A DNA stretch of 64,000 nt from an uncultured Oscillospiraceae bacterium (GTDB lineage: Bacteria > Bacillota > Clostridia > Oscillospirales > Oscillospiraceae): positions 1 to 64,000 of the forward strand of contig CAKTOF010000010.1 of the NCBI GenBank assembly GCA_934589675.1, given 5' to 3'. The notes beneath the pieces were generated by a model. It had not been told where the DNA came from. It saw only the letters and a list, made by a program, of their open reading frames with translations, and searched no databases. The position numbers and the translations under genes are program-made. Positions 13,912 through 22,746 of this stretch are shown piece after piece (position 1 is the first letter of the stretch; every line of letters starts with the position of its first letter).

Positions 13912-14448
13912 ATGAAAATCTTAGGCGTCGCGCTCAGCGCGAATCCGAAGTCCACGTCGACGGCCATGGTGCGCGAAATTTTGCGCGGCGCGGCCGAAAA
14001 CGGCCACGAGACGCAGCTTTTCGAGCCCGCGCGGGCGCATTTTCGCGGCTGCACGGGCTGCCATGCGTGCAAGGGGCCGGACTCCGACGGCTGCGTCCAG
14101 CGCGACGCGCTGACGGACTATTTCGCCGCTCTGCCGGACGCGGATCTCGTCGTCCTCGGCGCGGGCATCTACATGAGCTACCCGAACGGGCAGGCGTGGG
14201 ATTTCATGAACCGCCACTTCAGCTTAAAGCGCGGCGTGTTTGACGACTGCCGCATCCCGGCCGGCAAGCGGCTGCTGGCCGTGTTCGCGCAGGGCGCGCC
14301 GGACAACCCGGCCTACCGCACGCACTATGAGGAATTCCTGAAGCCGTTCGACGGCTTCGGATTTATCCGCCTGCCTGTCCTTGTCGCCGCCGGCCGGCCG
14401 GACGAGGCGATGCTGCAAAGGGGCTACGAGGCAGGGCGCGCACTATAA
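13912..14448 (+). CDS. NAD(P)H-dependent FMN reductase / flavodoxin-fold oxidoreductase
   Basis: 178 residues with a flavodoxin-like fold. MKILGVALSANPKSTSTAMV gives the phosphate-binding loop for FMN, CTGCHACK (about 46-53) is the Cys motif of the iron-sulfur flavoprotein and FMN-reductase group, and VVLGAGIYMSYPNGQAWDFM gives the second FMN contact. Four cysteines lie at about residues 46-62, compatible with a cluster or a redox disulfide. It would pass electrons from NAD(P)H to small acceptors. GGAGG lies upstream and a bidirectional terminator follows. Confidence 0.75.
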   Translation: MKILGVALSANPKSTSTAMVREILRGAAENGHETQLFEPARAHFRGCTGCHACKGPDSDGCVQRDALTDYFAALPDADLVVLGAGIYMSYPNGQAWDFMNRHFSLKRGVFDDCRIPAGKRLLAVFAQGAPDNPAYRTHYEEFLKPFDGFGFIRLPVLVAAGRPDEAMLQRGYEAGRAL

Positions 14449-14487
14449 AGAAAAAAGCGGAGGAGCCGGCGCTCCTCCGCTCTCTTT
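14448..14487. terminator. Bidirectional terminator
   Basis: GCGGAGGAGC (14457-14466) pairs with GCTCCTCCGC (14471-14480). AAAGAAAAAA on the left gives the U-tract for the minus-strand MATE gene, and TCTCTTT on the right a weaker one for the plus strand. Confidence 0.8.
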
Positions 14488-14514
14488 GCGCCCGCGGGCG
14501 CAGACGCGGCTGTT

Positions 14515-15867
14515 TTACAGGTCCGAAATGACCTGCTTCTTCCACCGGCCGGAGAAATAGTAGACGATGCACACGATGCCGACGATGAGCGACGACACCG
14601 GCGCGCCCATGCCGACGCCCTTGAGGCCCCAGTCCAGCGCAAGGCCGAACAGCGCCGCGACCGGCACGCGGATGACGAGCGACGAGCACACGTTCAGCAC
14701 GCTCGTGACCATCGTGTGCCCCGTGCCGATGAAAAGCCCGCCGAGCGCGCTCATGATCGGCACGAACAGAAGGTCCGCCGCGAACACGCGCGCGTAGCCG
14801 GTTCCCGCGGCGACGACGGCCGGGTCGGACGAGAAGATGCCGACGAGCGGGCCGGCCAGCAGCTCGATGAGGGCGAAGATGACAAGGTTGATGGCGTAGA
14901 TCATGACAAGCCCGACGCGCGTTGCCCTGAGCGAGCGCGCCCGCTCGCCCGCGCCCTCGTTGATGGCGACCATGCTCGACACGGCGGCCGTCATGGCGAT
15001 GCACGGCAGGATGCCGAAGCCGATGAGCTTGCCGCCCGCGCCGGCCGCAGCCGAGGCGACGACGCCGAGCGTGTTCGTGATCGTCGTGAGCACGACGAAG
15101 GAAAGGCTCGTCACAAGATTCTGCACGCACGTCGGCAGGCCGAACTGCAAAAGCAGCTTCAGCTCCGCGCCGTCGATCCGGAATGAGCGCAGGCGGAAGT
15201 CAAACAGCACGCTGTTTTTCTTCATGTACACGATGCAGATGACCATGGAGAGCATCTGCGAGAAGATGGTCGCGATGGCCGCGCCGGCCGCGCCGAGATG
15301 CAGCGCGCCGACGAGCACGAGGTCGAGCACGACGTTTGTGCAGCAGGCGATGATGACGAAAATAAACGGCCGGCGCGAGTCGCCGACGCCGCGCAGGATC
15401 GCCGCCAGCGCGTTGTAGCCGAACACGAACACCGTGCCCGCGCCGCAGATGACGACATAGTGCAGCGCCTCGGAGAACGACTCGGCGGGCGTGTGCATCG
15501 CGCGCAGCATCGGCCCGGCGAACGCGACAAGCAGCGCCGTCACGCCAAGGGCGAGCAGCAGCAGAAATGTCAGAAGCGTCCCGACCGCGCGGCGGAGCCG
15601 CTCGTGGTTGCTGCTGCCTAAATACTGCCCGATGAGCGCCGCGCCGCCCTGACACAGGCCGATGCAGACGTTCGTGATGAGCATGGAGACGTTGCCGCCG
15701 ATGTTGACGCCGGACAGGCTGTTCGTCCCGGAAAAGCGGCCGACGATGATGAGATCGACCATGGAATAGAGGTTCTGCACGAGGTTCGACGCGATGATCG
15801 GCAGCGCAAACAGGATCAGCGCCTTCGCCACGCTCCCGTGCAGCAGGCGGTTGTGTGAGGTGTCCAT
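14515..15867 (-). CDS. MATE-family efflux transporter
   Basis: 450 residues with about 12 membrane helices in two related halves, the layout of MATE drug/cation antiporters. The start HNRLLHGSVAKALILFALPI and the following NLYSMVDLIIVGRFSG are typical of the family. The ATG at 15867 is 6 bases from GGGGG; the ATG at 15873 touches it and is less likely. It is the first of three MATE genes in the window (also 18836-20218 and 24027-25343), which are not close copies of each other. The substrate is unknown. Confidence 0.85.
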   Translation of the reverse strand: MDTSHNRLLHGSVAKALILFALPIIASNLVQNLYSMVDLIIVGRFSGTNSLSGVNIGGNVSMLITNVCIGLCQGGAALIGQYLGSSNHERLRRAVGTLLTFLLLLALGVTALLVAFAGPMLRAMHTPAESFSEALHYVVICGAGTVFVFGYNALAAILRGVGDSRRPFIFVIIACCTNVVLDLVLVGALHLGAAGAAIATIFSQMLSMVICIVYMKKNSVLFDFRLRSFRIDGAELKLLLQFGLPTCVQNLVTSLSFVVLTTITNTLGVVASAAAGAGGKLIGFGILPCIAMTAAVSSMVAINEGAGERARSLRATRVGLVMIYAINLVIFALIELLAGPLVGIFSSDPAVVAAGTGYARVFAADLLFVPIMSALGGLFIGTGHTMVTSVLNVCSSLVIRVPVAALFGLALDWGLKGVGMGAPVSSLIVGIVCIVYYFSGRWKKQVISDL

Positions 15868-15989
15868 TTCCATCCCCCTGACGCACTTTTTTCTGGAATT
15901 ATAGCACGCGAATGGTATAAAATCCAGTGGTTCGGGACAGAAAAGTCCGGCTGCGAACAGATATTTTTGCGCGAAGGGCGCCGAACTGC

Positions 15990-16018
15990 TTTACATGCAA
16001 ATTTTTCCGTGGTACACT
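15990..16018 (+). promoter_or_regulatory. Promoter of the orphan permease
   Basis: TTTACA (15990-15995) and TACACT (16013-16018) with a 17-base spacer, about 60 bases before the start. Confidence 0.6.
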
Positions 16019-16076
16019 TGGGAAAAAGCCCCGGAAGATCTGCCGCTGCGGCGGCCGGAAAAGGAGCGGATGAGCG

Positions 16077-17012
16077 TTGGTGCGGTTTTTTGTGCGGCGC
16101 GTGCTGTGGATGATCCCGACGCTGCTCGGCGTGCTTGCCGTTTTGTTTTCACTGAACTATCTCTGCCGGGATGATCCGCGCGGGTCGCTGATGCGCGCGG
16201 ATTTCTCGGGCGTGGACTACGCCGCGCCGGCGCACGCGGACGACGGACTTGCCGGGATATTCCTGCGCGAGTACGGGGCGTACTGCCTCGGCGTTTTTAC
16301 GCGCTTTGACTTCGGCATCTCGCGCACGGCCAACCAGCCGGTCGGACAGATGCTCAAAGAGCGCTTCCGGCCGACGCTCGTGATCTCACTGCTCGGGACG
16401 GCGCTGGCCGCCGTGATCGGCATCCCGCTCGGCATCGCGTCGGCGACGCGGCGCGGAACGCTGCTCGACCGCGTCGCGACGAGTACGTCGCTCATCGGCG
16501 CGAGCGTGCCGTGCTTTTTCCTCGCGCTTGTGCTGATCTTGCTGTTTGTGCAGCGGCTCGGGTGGCTGCGCGCGTGGGGCGTCCGCCGCTGGCAGGACTA
16601 TATCCTGCCGGTCGTGTCCGTCGGCCTTGCGCCCGTTGCGAACATCGTGCGCATGATGCGCTCGTCCATGCTCGAGGTCATCCGGCAGGACTATGTCCGC
16701 ACGGCGCGCAGCAAGGGGCTGTCCGAGGCGAACGTCCTCTGCCGCCACTGCGTGCGCAATGCCGTGATCCCCGCGCTGACCGTCATCGGGATGCAGGTCG
16801 GCTCCATCATGGGCACGAGCGTCATCGTCGAGGCCATTTTCTCCATCAACGGCATCGGCATGACGACCTACAATGCCATCCTCGCGTGCGACTGGCCGCT
16901 TATGATGGGGGCGATCACACTCATCTGCATGACGGTCAGCGTCGTGAACCTCGCCGTCGACCTGGCGTATGCGCGCATCGACCCGCGGATCGGGGAGATG
17001 TACCGGCGGTAG
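16077..17012 (+). CDS. Orphan DppB/OppB-type ABC permease
   Basis: 311 residues with six membrane helices and the binding-protein-dependent permease EAA loop (RQDYVRTARSKGLSEANVLC). It would form half of a peptide or nickel import channel. An N-terminal VRFFVRRVLWMIPTLLGVLA is typical of DppB. The start is TTG at 16077 or GTG at 16080, after AAGGAG. No DppC, DppD/F or binding protein lies next to it: an aldehyde dehydrogenase follows on the other strand. Either the partners are elsewhere, or the gene is a remnant. Confidence 0.8.
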   Translation: MVRFFVRRVLWMIPTLLGVLAVLFSLNYLCRDDPRGSLMRADFSGVDYAAPAHADDGLAGIFLREYGAYCLGVFTRFDFGISRTANQPVGQMLKERFRPTLVISLLGTALAAVIGIPLGIASATRRGTLLDRVATSTSLIGASVPCFFLALVLILLFVQRLGWLRAWGVRRWQDYILPVVSVGLAPVANIVRMMRSSMLEVIRQDYVRTARSKGLSEANVLCRHCVRNAVIPALTVIGMQVGSIMGTSVIVEAIFSINGIGMTTYNAILACDWPLMMGAITLICMTVSVVNLAVDLAYARIDPRIGEMYRR

Positions 17013-17077
17013 CTGCGGGACGACCCGCAGCCCGCCGCCGGGCTGGACGAAGGACAAAAAAGAGAATCGTGAAGAAA

Positions 17078-17117
17078 ATGCAGACGCCCGCCTTGAAAAC
17101 AAGGCGGGCGTCTGCAT
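17078..17117 (-). terminator. Terminator of the aldehyde dehydrogenase gene
   Basis: A perfect 17-bp stem (17078-17094 with 17101-17117) around a 6-base loop, with a T-rich stretch on the minus-strand side. It may serve both strands. Confidence 0.8.
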
Positions 17118-17147
17118 GGGGTGGATGGAAAGCCTGTGATCAGGCGA

Positions 17148-18632
17148 TCACGCAGGGTAGAAGCCGGACGGAGTCTCGGCGAGGTTGATCATGATGTTCT
17201 TCGTCTGGCAGTAGTGCTCAAGCATGACCTTGTGCGTCTCGCGGCCGATGCCGGAGGTCTTGTAGCCGCCGAACGGCGCACCCTCGGGGATGGCGTTGTA
17301 GGTGTTGACCCACATGCGGCCGGTCTCAACGGCGCGGGCAACGCGGATGGCGCGGTTGATGTCGCGCGTCCAGACGGCGCCGCCGAGGCCGTAGGTGCTG
17401 TCGTTGGCCATGGCGATGACCTCGTCCTCGGTGCGGAACTTGATGATGCAGGCGACCGGCCCGAAGATCTCCTCCTGCGCCACGCGCATGTCGTTTGTGA
17501 CATTCGTGAGGAGCGTCGGCTGCATGAACGCGCCGCGGTCAAGGCCCTCGCCCGTGGCTCTCTCGCCGCCGCAGGCGACGACGGCGCCCTCGCGGCGGCC
17601 GATGTCGATATAGTCCAGGATCTTGCCGAGCTGCGCCTGACTGATCTGCGAGCCCATCTGCGTCTCGGGATCCCACGGCATGCCGACGCGGATCTTGCCG
17701 AACGCCTGCACGGCCTCGTCGACGAAGCGGTCGTAGATGCCCTCCTGCACGAACACGCGCGAGCCTGCACAGCAGACCTGACCCTGATTGAACAGGATGC
17801 CGAGCTGGAGGCCGTCGAGCGCCATGTCCCACTTGCAGTCGTCAAAGTAGATGTTCGCGGACTTGCCGCCGAGCTCGAGCGTGGCGGGGATGAGCTTGTC
17901 GGCCGCGGCCTGCGCGACCCTGCGGCCGACCTCCGTCGAGCCGGTGAAGGCGAGCTTCGTAAAGCCCGGGTGCGCGAGCATATAGTCGCCGCAGCCTGCG
18001 CCCGCGCCGGTGATGACGTTGAACACGCCGGCGGGGATGATGTCCTGCACGAGGCGCGCAAATTCAAGCACGCTCAGCGATGTGATGGACGACGGCTTGA
18101 ACACCGTGCAGCAGCCCGAGGCGAGCACCGGCGCAAGCTTCCACGCCGCCATGAGGAACGGGAAGTTCCACGGCACGATCTGCCCGACGACGCCGATCGG
18201 CTCGTGCAGGATGAGCGAGAGCGTGTCGCGCCCGAGGATGCTGGCCGAGCCCTCGTCGGCTAAAATTGCGCCCGCGAAGTAGCGGAAGTGCGCGCTGGAA
18301 TACGGAATGTCGATGGCCATCGTCTCGCGGATGGGCTTGCCGTTGTCCATGGACTCGACCATGGCCAGATGCGCGGCGTTCTCGTCGATGACGTCGGCGA
18401 TCCTGTTCAGGATGGCGGCGCGCTCGGCCGCTGTTGTGTTTTTCCATGTTTTGAACGCGTCCCAGGCGGCGTCGACCGCGGCGTCGACGTCTTCGTGCGT
18501 GGCGTTGGCGCAGGCGGCCAGATGCTCGCCGGAGGCGGGGCAGACGGAGTTGAAAACGCCGCCGTCGGACGCGTCGCGCCATTTTCCGCCGATGAAGAGC
18601 TGATAACGATCCTGTAAATTGACTTTTTCCAT
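17148..18632 (-). CDS. NAD(P)-dependent aldehyde dehydrogenase
   Basis: 494 residues, the normal length of an ALDH-superfamily enzyme oxidising an aldehyde to the acid. Visible signatures are PWNFPFLMAAWKLAPVLASG (cofactor site), FTGSTEVG, the glutamate motif LELGGKSANI, and the catalytic-cysteine region FNQGQVCCAGSRVFV. It resembles the betaine/aminobutyraldehyde/general aldehyde group, but the substrate cannot be read from the sequence. AGGAGG precedes the ATG ideally. It is a single-gene unit with its own terminator. Confidence 0.9.
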   Translation of the reverse strand: MEKVNLQDRYQLFIGGKWRDASDGGVFNSVCPASGEHLAACANATHEDVDAAVDAAWDAFKTWKNTTAAERAAILNRIADVIDENAAHLAMVESMDNGKPIRETMAIDIPYSSAHFRYFAGAILADEGSASILGRDTLSLILHEPIGVVGQIVPWNFPFLMAAWKLAPVLASGCCTVFKPSSITSLSVLEFARLVQDIIPAGVFNVITGAGAGCGDYMLAHPGFTKLAFTGSTEVGRRVAQAAADKLIPATLELGGKSANIYFDDCKWDMALDGLQLGILFNQGQVCCAGSRVFVQEGIYDRFVDEAVQAFGKIRVGMPWDPETQMGSQISQAQLGKILDYIDIGRREGAVVACGGERATGEGLDRGAFMQPTLLTNVTNDMRVAQEEIFGPVACIIKFRTEDEVIAMANDSTYGLGGAVWTRDINRAIRVARAVETGRMWVNTYNAIPEGAPFGGYKTSGIGRETHKVMLEHYCQTKNIMINLAETPSGFYPA

Positions 18633-18778
18633 GGTCGGAACCTCCTATTGCATTTAGAATGTCTCAAATGAGACATATTTTCTCCCGTAAAACCAATGTA
18701 CCCCGGAATTCTTCAAATGTCAATTCCAGAGACTGGGAAATCGGGCCTAAAAACACAATGTCTGTGCATTTGCCCAAT

Positions 18779-18817
18779 GAAAAAGCCGCAGCTTGTGCGA
18801 AAGACACAAGCTGCGGC
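18779..18817 (-). terminator. Terminator of the second MATE gene
   Basis: GCCGCAGCTTGTG (18785-18797) pairs perfectly with 18805-18817; five T follow on the minus strand. Confidence 0.85.
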
Positions 18818-18835
18818 GGGCAGTCCGGAAATCGT

Positions 18836-20218
18836 TTACTTGGCAGCGGTCGGGACGGTGACGTCGCGGATCCACTTTTTTGAGAAGAAGCGGATCGAGC
18901 AGACAACGGTCTTGCAGATAAAGTCGCTTTTGAGGCACAGGTAGATGACCCACACGGGCGCGTGGAAGCAGAACGCGGCCAGCGCGCCGAGGGGCGCGGC
19001 GACAAGATACGCAAACGCCGTGTCGGCGAACATGAGGAATTTCGTGTCGCCGCCGCCGCGAAGCGTGCCCTTGGTCAGCAGATGGTCGAGCAGCAGCAGC
19101 GGCATCATGCAGCACAGCACGGTACACATCTCCTTTGTATATTCGCGCGTCTGCTCGGAGACGTGGTAGATGGAGATGATGGGGTCCTGAAGCAGGAACA
19201 GGATCAGTCCGCCGAGCGCGCCGATGATAATGGCGAGGGCGTAGTACGTCTTGCCCTCCATGTACGCCTCCTCCTGCCGCCCGGCGCCGATGGCGTTGCC
19301 GGTCAGGATGGTCGCGGCGCTGGAAAGGCCGAAGAACAGGTTCACGACGACGTTGTTGACCGTCGAGGCGATGGAGTTTGCGGCCGTCATGGCCGTGCCG
19401 ACGTGGCCGATGATGACGGTGATGAGCGTCCCGCCGAGGATCATGATGAGGTCGCTGACGACGACGGGCAGCGAGACGGACGCGAACGTCCTTGCGATCG
19501 CGCCGTCCCACACCTTGAGATGGCGCACGCGGAAGCCGATGCGCTTGTCGGCGGCGAAGAAGTACACGGCGTTGAAGCCGCACTCGAACACGCGCGCGAT
19601 GACCGTGCCAATGGCCGCGCCGGCCACGCCGAGCGCCGGTGCGCCGAACTTGCCGAAGATGAACATATAGTTGAAGAACGTGTTGACCAGGCACGACCCG
19701 GCCGAGGCCGCGAGCGAGACGCGCACGATGCCGACCGAGCGCAGTAGCGCCGTCAGGCACGTCGACATGCTCGAGAGAATGAACGAAAACGCGAGGATGC
19801 GCAGGTACTTCGCGCCCTCGGCGATGACGGCGGCGTCGCGCGTGTAGATGGACATGATCCGGGCGGGAATGGCGATGGTCACGACCGTCGCGAGCAGAGA
19901 GACGACCGCGCAGATCTTCAGGCAGATGGCCGCGGTGGCGCGGATGGGCGCCGTTTCGCCCTTGCCCCAGTACTGCGCCGTGATGACGGACGAACCGCAC
20001 CCGAGCCCCATGGAGATGACGCTCACGATCATGAAAAAGCTCGTTCCGAGCGACGCGGCCGACAGCGCGACCTCTCCGACGCGGCCTAACATGATCGTGT
20101 CGATCAGGTTGACGCAGAACGTGATGAGCGCCTGCGCGCTCATGGGGATGGCGATGGCGAGCATGGTTTTGTACCAGGTCCTGTCGGACACAAAGACCCG
20201 GCTGAGCAGCTTGTTCAA
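18836..20218 (-). CDS. MATE-family efflux transporter (TTG start)
   Basis: 460 residues, about 12 membrane helices, MATE fold (AIAIPMSAQALITFCVNLID, then TIMLGRVGEVALSAASLG). I place the start at TTG 20218, 8 bases after GGGAGGA; this gives the usual family length and starts next to the first conserved helix. The longer frame to 20416 runs through the promoter at 20265-20293 and cannot be translated from that transcript. A polar antiporter using Na+ or H+ is expected; the substrate is unknown. Confidence 0.85.
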   Translation of the reverse strand: MNKLLSRVFVSDRTWYKTMLAIAIPMSAQALITFCVNLIDTIMLGRVGEVALSAASLGTSFFMIVSVISMGLGCGSSVITAQYWGKGETAPIRATAAICLKICAVVSLLATVVTIAIPARIMSIYTRDAAVIAEGAKYLRILAFSFILSSMSTCLTALLRSVGIVRVSLAASAGSCLVNTFFNYMFIFGKFGAPALGVAGAAIGTVIARVFECGFNAVYFFAADKRIGFRVRHLKVWDGAIARTFASVSLPVVVSDLIMILGGTLITVIIGHVGTAMTAANSIASTVNNVVVNLFFGLSSAATILTGNAIGAGRQEEAYMEGKTYYALAIIIGALGGLILFLLQDPIISIYHVSEQTREYTKEMCTVLCCMMPLLLLDHLLTKGTLRGGGDTKFLMFADTAFAYLVAAPLGALAAFCFHAPVWVIYLCLKSDFICKTVVCSIRFFSKKWIRDVTVPTAAK

Positions 20219-20264
20219 TGGTGGTTCCTCCCTGGCCTGTTTGCTTTTTAACTTTTGCATACTG

Positions 20265-20293
20265 ATAATACGAAATAGAACAGCCATTGTCAA
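20265..20293 (-). promoter_or_regulatory. Promoter of the second MATE gene
   Basis: On the minus strand TTGACA (20293-20288), 17 bases, TATTAT (20270-20265). It lies downstream of a minus-strand terminator (20315-20354), so the gene is insulated from anything upstream. Confidence 0.85.
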
Positions 20294-20314
20294 TCCTTTT
20301 TTCGCTTTTTGCAT

Positions 20315-20354
20315 AAAAAATCGGCGTCCCGCGGTGTGTGCTCCGCGGGACGCC
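20315..20354 (-). terminator. Minus-strand terminator upstream of the MATE promoter
   Basis: GGCGTCCCGCGG (20323-20334) pairs with CCGCGGGACGCC (20343-20354), followed on the minus strand by six T. It must end some minus-strand transcript arising between here and about 20780, yet no protein gene is there. Confidence 0.8.
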
Positions 20355-20786
20355 TTTGGGAGGAGAAAGAGAAAAAGAGAGGAAAAGAAGAAATGAATCA
20401 ATGAATGGAGAAGCACTTACCCTTGCTTCTGAATCCAAGTTTACCGGATGATTATGTCCGATCTGTGAACAGACGGGAAAGAAATTTTGAACATTGGGCA
20501 AAATCGGCGCACAGCGCGCAGCGGGCCGCGAGCTCCCCGGTCTGAAACTCGCAGATTTCAGACCGGAAAGCACAAAAGCGGCCGGTGCTGACCGGCCGCT
20601 TCTGCATAAAGGAGAAAGAGAAGAAAAGAGAAAAAGAGAGGAAAAAGAGGTGTGATGCTGTTTGCTGATTTTGTTCCAAGAATCTTTATATGTAAGAAGC
20701 GGTGGTGTGTTCCGCTTTGGATGGTCTTAGTATACCGGGCGCATATGTCGAAATCATGAACGAAGCGAAAACAGTTTTTGAACAGG
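20355..20786 (-). ncRNA. Non-coding stretch, candidate pair of small RNAs
   Basis: There is no credible reading frame in this 430-base gap. It contains two similar units on the minus strand. Each has a pyrimidine tract (CTCTTTTTCTCTTTCTCC type, at about 20360-20390 and 20610-20655) followed by a GC-rich hairpin: 20323-20354 with a clear U-tract, and 20576-20601 with only a short TTTT. Between them lies a perfect 11-bp inverted repeat (20537-20547 with 20556-20566). Pyrimidine tract plus terminator looks like small RNAs that mask ribosome binding sites. The transcripts and their starts are inferred. Confidence 0.35.
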
Positions 20787-20815
20787 TTCACACGGCCGCC
20801 GCTTCGTGCTATAAT
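20787..20815 (+). promoter_or_regulatory. Promoter of the MBL-VOC-YgjP cluster
   Basis: TTCACA (20787-20792), 17 bases, perfect TATAAT (20810-20815), about 37 bases before the first ATG. Confidence 0.75.
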
Positions 20816-20851
20816 GGGCGCATTACAAGAGAAACTGCGAGGTGATGGCGG

Positions 20852-21544
20852 ATGCGCGTGCAGTACATCGACCATTCGGGCTTTTACGCCGAGACGGCGG
20901 AGCACGCTTTCCTGTTTGACTATTTCCGCGGCAGCCTGCCGGACATTCCGGAGGGGAAGCATCTGGTCGTCTGCGTGAGCCACGGGCACCCGGATCACTA
21001 CACGCCGGAGATCTTCCCGCGCTACGCCGCGCGGCCCCGGACGGACTTTGTCGCCGCGGAGGGCGTGAAGCTGCCGCGGACGGCCGCGGGCGTGACCGTC
21101 CTCGCCCCGCACGAGAGCGCTTGCCTCGCGGGCGTCGAAATTTCCACGCTGCGCTCGACGGACGAGGGCGTTGCGTTTTTCATCCGCGCGGACGGGAAAA
21201 CCATCCTGCACATGGGCGACCTCAACTGGTGGGACTGGGGCGCGGAGGACACGCCGGAGGAGGCCGAGCAGATGAAGCGCGACTTCTGCGGCGAGGTGAA
21301 CCGCCTGCGCGGGGAGACCATCGACGTGGCCTTCGTTCCGCTCGACCCGCGCCTCGGCGAAAGCTTCTGGCGCGGCGCGGACTATCTGCTGCACACGGCG
21401 GACGTCCGCACGCTTATCCCCATGCACACATGGGGCGATTACACCATGGCCGCGCGGCTGCGCGAAAAAGAGGGCGGCAGCCGCTGCCGCATCCTCGACC
21501 TGACCGGCCCCGGGCAGATCTTTGAGCTGGAGGAAAACGCATGA
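20852..21544 (+). CDS. MBL-fold (metallo-beta-lactamase) hydrolase
   Basis: 230 residues. SHGHPDHYTPE (about 44-54) is the HxHxDH metal-binding motif, and a GD at HMGDLNWWDWG (about 115) and a late histidine (PMHTWGDY) give further zinc ligands. The compact form without long insertions resembles UlaG-like or general MBL hydrolases. The reaction is not evident. It is the first of four genes joined by 4-base overlaps, so it is probably translated together with VOC, YgjP and the HU-like gene. Confidence 0.8.
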   Translation: MRVQYIDHSGFYAETAEHAFLFDYFRGSLPDIPEGKHLVVCVSHGHPDHYTPEIFPRYAARPRTDFVAAEGVKLPRTAAGVTVLAPHESACLAGVEISTLRSTDEGVAFFIRADGKTILHMGDLNWWDWGAEDTPEEAEQMKRDFCGEVNRLRGETIDVAFVPLDPRLGESFWRGADYLLHTADVRTLIPMHTWGDYTMAARLREKEGGSRCRILDLTGPGQIFELEENA

Positions 21545-21906
21545 AATTCCATCCCGTACACGAAAATTACAATGTGACCGACCTGCCGCGCTCCATCGCG
21601 TTTTACGAAGCGGCGCTCGGCCTGCACGAAACGCGCCGCATTGCGCCGGACGACGGCTCGTTCATCATCTGCTACCTGACGGACGCGGACGGGCAGTTTT
21701 TGCTCGAGCTCACATGGCTGCGCGACCATCCGCAGCCCTACGACCTCGGCGAGAACGAGTTCCACCTCGCCTTCTCCACGCCGGACATGGCCGCCGCGCA
21801 CGAAAAGCACGCCGAAATGGGCTGCATCTGCTTTGAAAATCCGGACATGGGCATCTACTTCATCGAGGACCCGGACGGGTACTGGCTGGAGATCGTCCCG
21901 GCGTGA
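21541..21906 (+). CDS. VOC-family (glyoxalase-like) protein
   Basis: 121 residues with the glyoxalase/VOC fold: two beta-alpha-beta-beta-beta modules, starting HENYNVTDLPRSIAFYEAAL and ending FIEDPDGYWLEIVP. The His at residue 7, Glu near 62 and the C-terminal Glu are placed like the metal ligands of glyoxalase I (lactoylglutathione lyase), so methylglyoxal detoxification is possible. The ATG overlaps the stop of the MBL gene. Glutathione-linked activity is doubtful in such a host, so the thiol partner is open. Confidence 0.75.
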   Translation: MKFHPVHENYNVTDLPRSIAFYEAALGLHETRRIAPDDGSFIICYLTDADGQFLLELTWLRDHPQPYDLGENEFHLAFSTPDMAAAHEKHAEMGCICFENPDMGIYFIEDPDGYWLEIVPA

Positions 21907-22436
21907 ACTACTCCGTCATCCGCTCCGACCGGAAAACGCTGAGCTTAGAGGTGACGCGCGGGCAGGAGGTCATCGTCCGCGCTCCGCGCCGGTGCGCGCA
22001 GAAGCGCATCGACGAATTTGTCCGCGCGCATGAAGCGTGGATCGCCCGCACGCTCTCCCGCCAGCGCGCCCGCGCCGAGGCCTATCCCGAGCCGACGGCC
22101 GAGGAGCAGGCGCGCCTTCGCGCCGCGGCGAAGGAATATCTGCCCGCGCGCACGGAATACTATGCGCGGATCATGGGGCTTTCGCCGCAGGGCGTGCGCA
22201 TCACGTCCGCGCGCACGCGCTTTGGAAGCTGCAATGCCAAAAACCATATCTGCTACTCGTGGCGGCTGATGATGTACCCGCCGGAGGCGATCGACTACGT
22301 CGTCGTCCACGAGCTTGCGCATATCCCGCACAAAAACCACGGCCGGGAATTCTACGCGTGCATCGCGGAAATTCTCCCGGACTACAAAAAACGCCGGGCG
22401 CTGCTGCGCGGCCCGGTCAAGGAGGATGCTCTATGA
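21903..22436 (+). CDS. YgjP-like metallopeptidase-domain protein (DUF45)
   Basis: 177 residues, GTG start overlapping the previous stop. The zinc motif VVHELAHIPHKNHGREFY (HExxH plus a distal His, about 138-155) and the preceding RFGSCNAKNHICYSWRL segment define the YgjP/DUF45 family. Family members are thought to be small intracellular peptidases with no settled role. The last gene in the group follows with another 4-base overlap. Confidence 0.85.
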   Translation: MNYSVIRSDRKTLSLEVTRGQEVIVRAPRRCAQKRIDEFVRAHEAWIARTLSRQRARAEAYPEPTAEEQARLRAAAKEYLPARTEYYARIMGLSPQGVRITSARTRFGSCNAKNHICYSWRLMMYPPEAIDYVVVHELAHIPHKNHGREFYACIAEILPDYKKRRALLRGPVKEDAL

Positions 22437-22639
22437 ACAAAGAACAGCTCGTCAGCGAGGTCTCCAACCGCACCGGCATTATGCCGGAGGTGACGGAGAT
22501 CGTCATCGACACGGCAGGCACGGTCATCGGCGACGATGTGCGCGAGCACAAAATGCCCATCGCGGCCGCCGCAGGCGGCGCCGCTGCGCTGCTGCTTGCC
22601 GGCACGATCGTCAAAAAGCTGCGCCGCCGCAGGGCTTGA
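22433..22639 (+). CDS. 68-residue protein: HU-like N-terminus with a membrane helix
   Basis: It begins MNKEQLVSEVSNRTGIMPEV, which closely follows the first helices of HU/IHF DNA-binding proteins, but the DNA-binding arms are missing. A membrane helix (IAAAAGGAAALLLAGTIVKK) and a KLRRRR tail take their place. AAGGAGGATG precedes the ATG, which overlaps the YgjP stop. A small membrane protein that adopted the HU dimerisation helices is my reading; the function is unknown. Confidence 0.65.
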   Translation: MNKEQLVSEVSNRTGIMPEVTEIVIDTAGTVIGDDVREHKMPIAAAAGGAAALLLAGTIVKKLRRRRA

Positions 22640-22746
22640 CAGCGGCGCGCCCGCCCGCTAAAATATCCTAAAAGCCGGCCGAAGCCGGCGCTTGCCCGGC
22701 CGAAGCCGGGAAGCCCCAGCACATCCCGGCGGCGATCAGGATACCA

